64,000 bases of DNA from positions 62,001 to 126,000 of the forward strand of contig JAKSYS010000012.1 in the NCBI GenBank assembly GCA_022925895.1, read 5' to 3'. A program made the position numbers and the translations under genes. Shown one piece after another: positions 56,660-64,000 of this stretch. Below the pieces are notes generated by a model. The model was not told the DNA's origin. It was given only the letters and a program-made list of their open reading frames with translations, and ran no database searches. Position 1 is the first letter of the stretch, and each line of letters opens with the position of its first letter. Source of the stretch: Fragilaria crotonensis. Lineage: Eukaryota > Bacillariophyta > Fragilariophyceae > Fragilariales > Fragilariaceae.

Positions 56660-58549
56660 CGTCTAGCGTTGTTGTTTCGGTTGTTGTAATATGGAACTCA
56701 GCGAATGACGACATTGAAACATCGGAATACCTGTGATCCTGTGATGCTCCCGACTCCCGACTCCCGATTACAAGCAAAACCAAAAACCCCACACTCCATT
56801 TGAGCAAATTCTGGGATTCCACCGAAACGGCTCGTGATTCACATTTGTTGGCAATTCAAGATTCAAGATAGGGAAAAATTGAAAAAATCACTTTTTTTTG
56901 TCAGCAACTTCGCAAATTAGTACTCGACTACTGCAACACGATTATCTAGAATTTACAGTACACTGGTTTCTATACTAGAGAGTACTACACAACGTACCGG
57001 CTTATCTACAATTTACTGTACTGGTGTCTTTGGAGTTTAAAGTTTAAAGAGTATACAGAAGTAGAAGTACTTGTACCAGGAACAGCATGTATGTACACAT
57101 GTAGCGTCCTGAGGTGTGAGGTGGTTACTCTACCCCACCATATTTGCCAACCTCGGTGATGCTTGCCCTTTTGTTGAACTACAAACTTGGCCTATCTCCT
57201 GAGAAGCGTGAAAGATTGCATGGCTCAAATAGGCAATTGCTGGATGCTGTTTGTGATTGTGTTATTAAAGAAGAAAATCAATTGGGATGAAAATTAGTAG
57301 TAGCCTTGATCCTCACATCCTCATCTGCGGACCCAAGGTCCACAGCACAAAAGCCATCCATCTCATCTAGTGTCACCAATGCTGGGGAAGCAATGCCAAA
57401 ATGAAGTAGATTGATGTGTACATTAGTGGCATTGAGGTGATTCCATTGAATGGCAAAGAAGCATAAAGGGATGATCCTTCTTGATCCTAATTGTTTGAAG
57501 AAGGTATCCTTGAATTCAAGGTCAGTGAAGGCTGGCCACACGCCAAAGGACAAAACAAATGGGTTGCAATCTGTGACCGCAGTGGTAACTCACATAAGTA
57601 TTGAATGTCAGTGTTTTGGATCCTGAAGTCAATTTGACACAACAAAGGCTGAATGAGTGAGATCACAGAAAGAGAGACATTTGCCCCTGCAGCTGTTTCA
57701 ATTGCCTGAGAAAGCTGGCATTCCCAGTTTGGAGGATGATGATAATTAGTCATGGCCACCATCTCAGCTGACCATTGCAACTGCTCATGGCATGACGGAA
57801 CAATGGTCAGGGCAAACAGAACATGCTGACACACCATTGAATGGTTGTTATGCTCCGTGCTGTCAAACCAGCATCTGCAATTCAGATGGTGATATTTTGA
57901 TTCTTCCTGGTGGACAAGCAAGTTGCAAAACAAGATTTTTGCCTCTCAATGTTTGTTGATCATTCCTCCAAACCAGCTGTGATATATGGTCCACTGCTGG
58001 ACAATTGTTTAGCATCAATCAATGGCTTCAGCACTCAAAAAGAAACAATGGCGCGGGAGGTCCTCAAATTCTTTTGCCATCATTCTGATCCTTATGACAA
58101 AGTTGAGGTTGCAACTGGTCAAAGTCTCACCTGGCACCACAATTTGGGTTGAGTGAGATATCAAAGCAAGGGTTCAAAGACATCAGCTCTTGGAGGTGGA
58201 GTCATCAACCAGCAGATGCTCCTGTTGGAGGCAACAAGTTATCTGCAGAATACATGTGGGAGCTAGTGTAGCTATGACTGCATAAAATCGTTCATCAGCA
58301 TTGACCCAGCATCTATTTCATTCCATCCAACAAGGAGCTGATCTGGTGTGTTGATGAGATTATGAGTCGCTGCTACAGCAGGTAGGAAGGCCCTTTGATT
58401 GTCACCAAGAATGGCCTCCCTTGATTAGTTGCTGTTGACTTGAAGCCTGAGAATACACAATTTTCTAGTTTAGTTTTGCGCAAGTACGTTCTGTCCGCCG
58501 TTCGTAATTGCGTATCCCGAATAGGAAGTTGTCGCGTAGCACCACCACC
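56660..58549. other. intergenic region with an anomalous segment upstream of the LINE
   Basis: About 1.9 kb. 56660-57130 is the usual GTAC-rich spacer. 57130-58460 has a different style: higher AT, CATTGA/TGATTG-rich, none of the palindromic words. Two overlapping minus-strand frames (57278-57553, 57487-57933) and a plus-strand frame (57910-58152, containing DHSSKPAVIYGPLLDNCLA) have no recognisable domain. It could be a decayed transposon or horizontally acquired DNA. 58460-58549 is probably the 5' UTR of the LINE. Confidence 0.5.
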
Positions 58550-61500
58550 ATGACCATGACCGCCCATGCGGCGCTCCCGTCTCCTCCCGATCCTGCGGCG
58601 TACCATGATCCGCATCACCCGACGTATGGTTTTTATACGACGGAGTGGCAAGCCATCCCGAGGCCAACCGCAGGAGTCGAATGGTTCTCTGTCGAAGAGA
58701 GATACAGACGTGATGCCAACGCGCATGCCTACAGGCAACATGGAACACCGCAGAACTGGTCTCGATATGTGACCTTAGGCTTCTTTGTGTACGATGACTG
58801 TACAAAGTTCGATACTTTGTGGATGAAGTACAGTTCTGACCCGATCATCTGCCATCGAATGGTATGGTACAACTTTATGTATCATGTCGACAGAAAACTG
58901 GAGATTTCCAACACTTTGTCGGCATGGGCCACTGATGTATCTCAGCCATATCTCCAGCGTCATGCACCGCAATATCTCGCCATCAATACGATTGACACGT
59001 CATGGACAGATTACGTACACGGTGATCGAGACATTATGGATATTGAAGTGACTCAATGGACACAGGTCGGATCGAAGAAGCAAAAGACCCAGCAGAGGGC
59101 TTCATCGCCCAACACCCTGAATGCCTTCAAAGTTCCACCCGAATCTTCCACCAAAGAATCTGCCAACGTATCGTTCCCTTCTTTCGAGAGCACAGAGGAC
59201 AACTCGTCCGTACGTGATCTACCTACCACCAACTTGCCTCCCTCCACGGAGGATTGTGGTTCTCAGAACAAGAAAACCACATCCTCCAACAGCACTACAG
59301 CCTCAGATACCTCATTCACTGCGGACAAACAGTCGGAATTTAACCCAGACCTCAATGTCCCCACGAACGACGGAACGTATCGCCTTACTTTCAGATGGTC
59401 CCCACAAGGTGATTTTTCTCGCTACAACGAGCAATCTCCTCTTTGGTTGACCGATGTTCATGCAATGTTGTGCGAGCTATTCCCAGACAATGATTGTTTT
59501 TTCTACCGATGGGAAAGTCGTGACCTCCTGCTTTCCTCAGAGATAACTACTCTGTCACCAGGTGAGCTGAGAGAATTTCTCTCTCCAAACATTGCATTCC
59601 TGCCGACTACCTCCCAAATCATTTTTGGCGCTCGTGTTTGCTTTGCTGCGAAATTTCCAGGTCAATGGAGAAACAAAGAGAACACAGTAACCAAACTTGC
59701 TGAACACAAAGTACAAGTGAAGATCTCCAATTCAACCACAACTAGCGGAAAAATTGTAACAGCCGGTTACATTCTTTTCAAAGCTGCTCGAACTACCCAA
59801 CGCACCCACTTCCTACAGAGTCTCCGTCAACAATTACCCAAGGAAACCCCTTTTTTCGACATTATCCTTTTTCATCGCACACCAATGGAACAAAAGATTA
59901 ACCATCTAGTGATTCAGTGCGGTGAAACTCACGTGTCACCATTGTCAAAGGCACTTTCCGCTCTATTGACTGGGCATAATTCTCCCTTGTTTCTTCCACG
60001 TATTGCACTCGCTCAACTGCAACCATCGCAGATTAGCGCATATTTTGAGATGCAAGATGTATACGCCAAAACGCTCAAATCTTTTCCGTTATTTCCGACT
60101 CTGATCAACTTGGATAAAATCAGGAAAGAAATATTTGAAAATGGCAGGGTGGTTGAACGCTCCACACGGGAATGGGCGCGCACTATTTTTCAGGACGCTG
60201 ATGATCCTGCGGCTCGATGCGAAGTCGTGAACGGAGGCTATGATCAAAAAGCCTATTTGCTAGTCCCAAGGCAGTACGCCCAGCAAGCTGCCGATCATCT
60301 TCGGCAATATCGATTGAGACTTAACCCCATTGGCAAGCGCGAAGCTCGATTTCGCGACAGTCTATCCGGATTTCCGTCAGTCATTCATATCGATCACTCC
60401 ACTCAGAAGAACTTGGATCTTTTAGCACAGATGTCATCAAAGGATATATGGAAACATGCACCATCATCGGTGCGGGGTATCACGGCCGTGGCGAACAACG
60501 CAGAGGACCTACCAAATCCCCAACGTTCACGGGGAAAGCGAGTTGGCTCAAAGGCATCTAATTTGTCCACAGGAGAGGCTCTATCTTTGGCACCAACCGA
60601 TTTGGAAAATGGCGATGACAACACTGCATTTACTCAATCGGCGACACAGTCCAGGGCTACCGCATCGGTCATGTCTTCTGACACCACACGACGGCTAAAC
60701 GAGTTAGAAGCCTTATTTCGACGTCAACAGCAGGAAACGGCGGAAACTTCCACTCTCACGTCGCAAACCGCAACCAGATTAGACAACATCGAGTCCAAAC
60801 TGGGCCGGATCGACGATATGGATGCAGTTCTACACGATAGCCGCGACAAATTAGCAGTCACGATGGAACGACAACAAGACTCCCATGTTCAAATCGTAGA
60901 TTTGAACATTCGCGTGTCAAAATTGATGGATGTCATTGATCGCATGGCAACTCGGATCGAAGTACTCACAGCATCAATTGTAAACGGCGAACACGGACAC
61001 CAGTTTAAAGTCGCAGAACACAACCGGACCACTAGCACTCCGGACTCCACACGGCGACGGACACTCACGGACATGCGCGATTTGGAGGAGAGCACTGAAC
61101 ACGACCGGACCAATCGTCTTCACTGCAATCTAGTGAAGAAATCTGGCAGTTCCTCTATAAACCAGGTGGAGCCTACGTATCGGAATGAATCTCTACAAAC
61201 AAATTCACCGACAAAGAAAAAGTCGCGATCACTTCACGACGAGCTAGAGGAAATGTCCTTGGGGTCAACCGAGTTTGAGGATGAATTGGAGGAAGAAACT
61301 CTTGTGACCTTTCAACCACATCCCGCACTCCCGGACATATCATCAACAATGGATGCATCCGACGACAGCTCATCATTTTGCCTAATCTGGACACTCAATA
61401 CAACCAACAAAGTGATCCAGAGGAGGCGACAACGAATGATGACGCCTTCAACCGATCAGAATAGCAACGTACTGGAAACTCCCTTTTCGAGTCATAGGCA

Positions 61501-64000
61501 CCAGCAGTCAACCACACAAAACATGAATCCTACTACGGCATTTACGCTAAGGCAAACTCATGAAGGAAGTCAGGACGGTGCTGCGGAAGCAACACGCCAG
61601 GAACATATCCATGGCATTTTCAGGAATACATCCAACAGATCCGAGGAGACTACCGGCGATATTCCGACCTTCATTAACAGAGGTCGTTACACATCTCGAG
61701 GGATCGACAGGCATCCTCCCATACCACCGTCTCAGGTTTTGCTGTTTCAAAAGCAGCGTCCAGGACGTCTAACGATTCGACGCACAGTGGATCCGGTGGC
61801 AGATCAAAGTTTTGGCGACGCTATTGTTTACAAGGCTCCGAACACAACGAGAGTGATGTTTCAAAACGTCAAAGGTCTTACATCCACACAGGAAGGTTCC
61901 GACTATCGGTACTTTCTATCATCCATGCTATCGTACTCTGTGGACATTTTTGGCATGGCTGAAACAAATTCGGGATGGCAACACCCACACTTGCGGAATG
62001 CTTTTAAACAGTGCGTCCAAAGGCAATTCCAGTACGGAAAAACAGTCTTCGGTTCGCCATCTGTCGCGATTGATCCTCTCCATGACAGGGAAACCTTCCA
62101 CGCTGGGGGAGTCCTCCAACTGGTTCGAGGCGCATTAACGACAGCGGTTTTTGGTCCACCAATAACGGATCCAACTGGTCTTGGTAGGTGGAGTGGTTTC
62201 ACGCTGATCGGAAAAGACGGTCAGAAGTTTAGCATTATTACTGGTTACCGTACATGCGCGAGCTCCATATCCTCAGCACCCCTAGGAAGTACATTCCATA
62301 GAGAATACGTGTACTATCAGGAGCAAGGAGAACAACACCCACAACCTAGGACAAACTTCTTGACGGATATTTCATCTAAGTTAAGAGAATTGCGCGAGCA
62401 AGGACATGCCCTACTGCTTATGATGGACTCGAACGCAGTTCTTGAGAGAGATCACCGACTCGAAAACATGCTAATGTCCCAGGACCTTGAAGACCTACAT
62501 CGGCTGACTCCTGCACCGTCAACTTTCATTGGGTCTGCAAATAGGAGAATCGATTATATGTTTGGTTGCCCTCGAACTCGTAACGCTATGAGTCGTCAAG
62601 GTACTCTATCTTACTTCGAAGGTCCACAATCGGACCATAGGGCTCTGTACATTGATATCAATCTGTCATCTCTCTTTGGGGCGGACGTTACAGAGACCTC
62701 CTTACCAACGATCCATCGACGTGCTCTTAAGAGCGGCAATCCAGAACTAACGGAAAGATACCACAAGGCGATTCGAGAGTATTACTCAGATCACCGAATG
62801 AAAGAGCGAATCGATACACTGTTCAAAACACATCGAGCGATGACACGACAGCAGGTTCGGAAATTCTTGACTGCATGGGATGATGATCAAGGACGTGCGA
62901 TGCTAAAAGCTGAGAATTCTTTACGCGTCAGACCAAAACTCTACAAATGGTCGCCACGGCTACGCAATGCGGGAGTGTTGATGCGATATTGGAAACTGCG
63001 ATTACGAGAACATCAGTACGGGGAAGATTACTACACTACATTTAGCCGCTGGGAGAGACAGATACAATCTTGCGATCCATCTTTCGTGCTCCCCGACCGT
63101 TCGATAGAGTTACCAATATGTGAGGTACGGAAACGACTTAATCAGGCGACAAAAGTACTGCGCAAAACTCAGAAGGACGCGTCCGAGCTACACAACAACA
63201 ATTATGCGGAATTGCTCGAAACCTACGAAATGGACAACAATCCTCTTACAAAAACAGAATCGGCAAGAAAAGCTCGGATTGTAAAAAGGACTCTACTTGG
63301 CGAAACCAGTAGACAACTCTTTGGTAAACTCAGGCAGATCGTCAAACCGACCGAGTATTCGGCTCTTTCTCAGGTATTGGTTCCTCGACACCCGGAATCG
63401 AGCGATGTTACACCCCCCGGACAAGTTCACAATCTACTCCAACACAGTTGCCCTGACAATCTCATTTGGGATACTGTGATCACACGGGAAGATATCGAGG
63501 CACATTTATTGAGCTTCAACAGAGAAGCTTTCCGAGCAGCTGCTGAATCACCGTGCGGACATGGATTGATACACGACGCACTCACGTTCACGAGTCTATC
63601 TCCGGAGTCGGAGGCTCTATTGCAAGGCGAAATCCCGGAGGAGTGGTATGGAGACCGCGACCTGTTACGAGAGTTTCTTGCTTCATTCCAAATTCCGGGT
63701 TCAGTACTTGAAAGCGGACCAATATCCTGCGACATAACCGCGGCTGATATTGTGAAAGGCTTCAAATCATGGAAGGAGACGACAACCACGTCGCCGTCTG
63801 GGAGGCACTTGGGCCACTATAAGGCAATGATTCAGGATAAAATGCTTTTGGAGTGCTTCCGCAAGTTTATGAATATAGCAATCTCACGAGGGATTTCTAT
63901 CCCGCGATGGAGCAATGCTGTGAATGTGATGATAGAAAAAGACCCTGGCCGTCCTCAAATCAACAGACTACGGATTATACATCTGTTCGAGGCTGATTAC
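58550..64000 (+). mobile_element. LINE-type non-LTR retrotransposon, single ORF of >=1,817 codons (3' end outside window)
   Basis: One uninterrupted frame from ATG 58550 to the last base (5,451 nt), the longest in the window. About residues 1-700 are an unrecognised N-terminal part, including the FRWSPQGDFSRYNEQ and NPIGKREARFRDSL regions. About 710-810 is a coiled coil (RRLNELEALF, ATRLDNIESKLGRIDDM, LNIRVSKLMDVIDRM). About 1090-1370 is an APE-type endonuclease with its active-site series: MAETNSG (Glu 1138), MMDSNAV (Asp 1293, Asn 1295), RRIDYMFG (Asp 1335) and QSDHRAL (Asp 1362, His 1363). A spacer follows, then from about 1748 the fingers of a reverse transcriptase begin (SGRHLGHYKA, MIEKDPGRPQINRLRII, FEADY at the edge). 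Endonuclease before RT in one polyprotein marks a LINE. No stop or frameshift is seen, so this copy looks young. The catalytic YxDD would lie beyond the window. Confidence 0.88.

Noticed and set aside
57487-57933. 148-codon minus-strand frame in the anomalous segment
   Set aside because: No recognisable domain and not continuous with neighbouring frames; kept only as part of the unexplained segment.

Overview
The window reads as nuclear DNA of a stramenopile alga, most likely a diatom. Genes are close together on both strands and carry few, very short GT-AG introns (65-222 bp). Several proteins start with an ER signal peptide followed by an ASAF-like plastid entry motif (lumazine synthase, the CRTISO-like protein, the STI1 protein). 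The gene set also fits: a class I fumarase, tandem gametolysin-type M11 peptidases, a bestrophin, a GT15 mannosyltransferase and a CDC50 subunit. The species cannot be told by eye.

Layout. 0-14 kb: the 3' part of an E(z)/PRC2 methyltransferase, a ChaN-like protein with a possible plastid-lumen leader, two tandem secreted M11 metallopeptidases, plastid lumazine synthase, a D-2-hydroxyacid dehydrogenase and the RUVBL1 helicase. 14-24.6 kb: a fold-back element built from 21-bp palindromic units, an SDR enzyme, a GT15 mannosyltransferase, a hAT-like MITE inside a heptamer satellite, a long Snf7/ESCRT-III protein, a TMX-like thioredoxin membrane protein and an STI1-domain protein. 24.6-28.3 kb: a 509-bp heptamer satellite, a MIC10-like microprotein, a TA-flanked MITE and a dead DDE transposase. 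29-51 kb: FHA-PP2C phosphatase, rhomboid-like protein, bestrophin, EF-hand-like mitochondrial protein, fumarase, two small membrane proteins, a CLASP/TOG protein, a PQY/Q-rich protein, CDC50, a CRTISO-like protein and an alpha/beta hydrolase. 51-53.2 kb: another heptamer satellite and an AT-rich tandem duplication. 53.2-56.7 kb: an LRR protein and a GAPN/ALDH-type dehydrogenase. 58.5-64 kb: one reading frame of at least 1,817 codons, open to the window edge, carrying an APE-type endonuclease and the start of a reverse transcriptase. It is a LINE-type retrotransposon.

Two points affect how the genes should be read. First, eight otherwise well-conserved host genes need one or two small indels to give a full protein (nine in total), mostly in homopolymers or dinucleotide runs. 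Consensus errors explain this better than eight pseudogenes. Second, two introns (fumarase 75 bp, CDC50 72 bp) are multiples of three without stops, so naive gene calling absorbs them into the protein.

The genes do not form one pathway. Plastid functions (riboflavin, carotenoid, ChaN-like, STI1) and membrane or secretory functions (M11, GT15, CDC50, TMX, bestrophin, ESCRT-III) are interspersed. The least ordinary content is in the repeats: the LINE, the 21-bp palindrome fold-back, the hAT MITE nested in a satellite, three unrelated 7-bp satellites and the AT-rich duplicated block.
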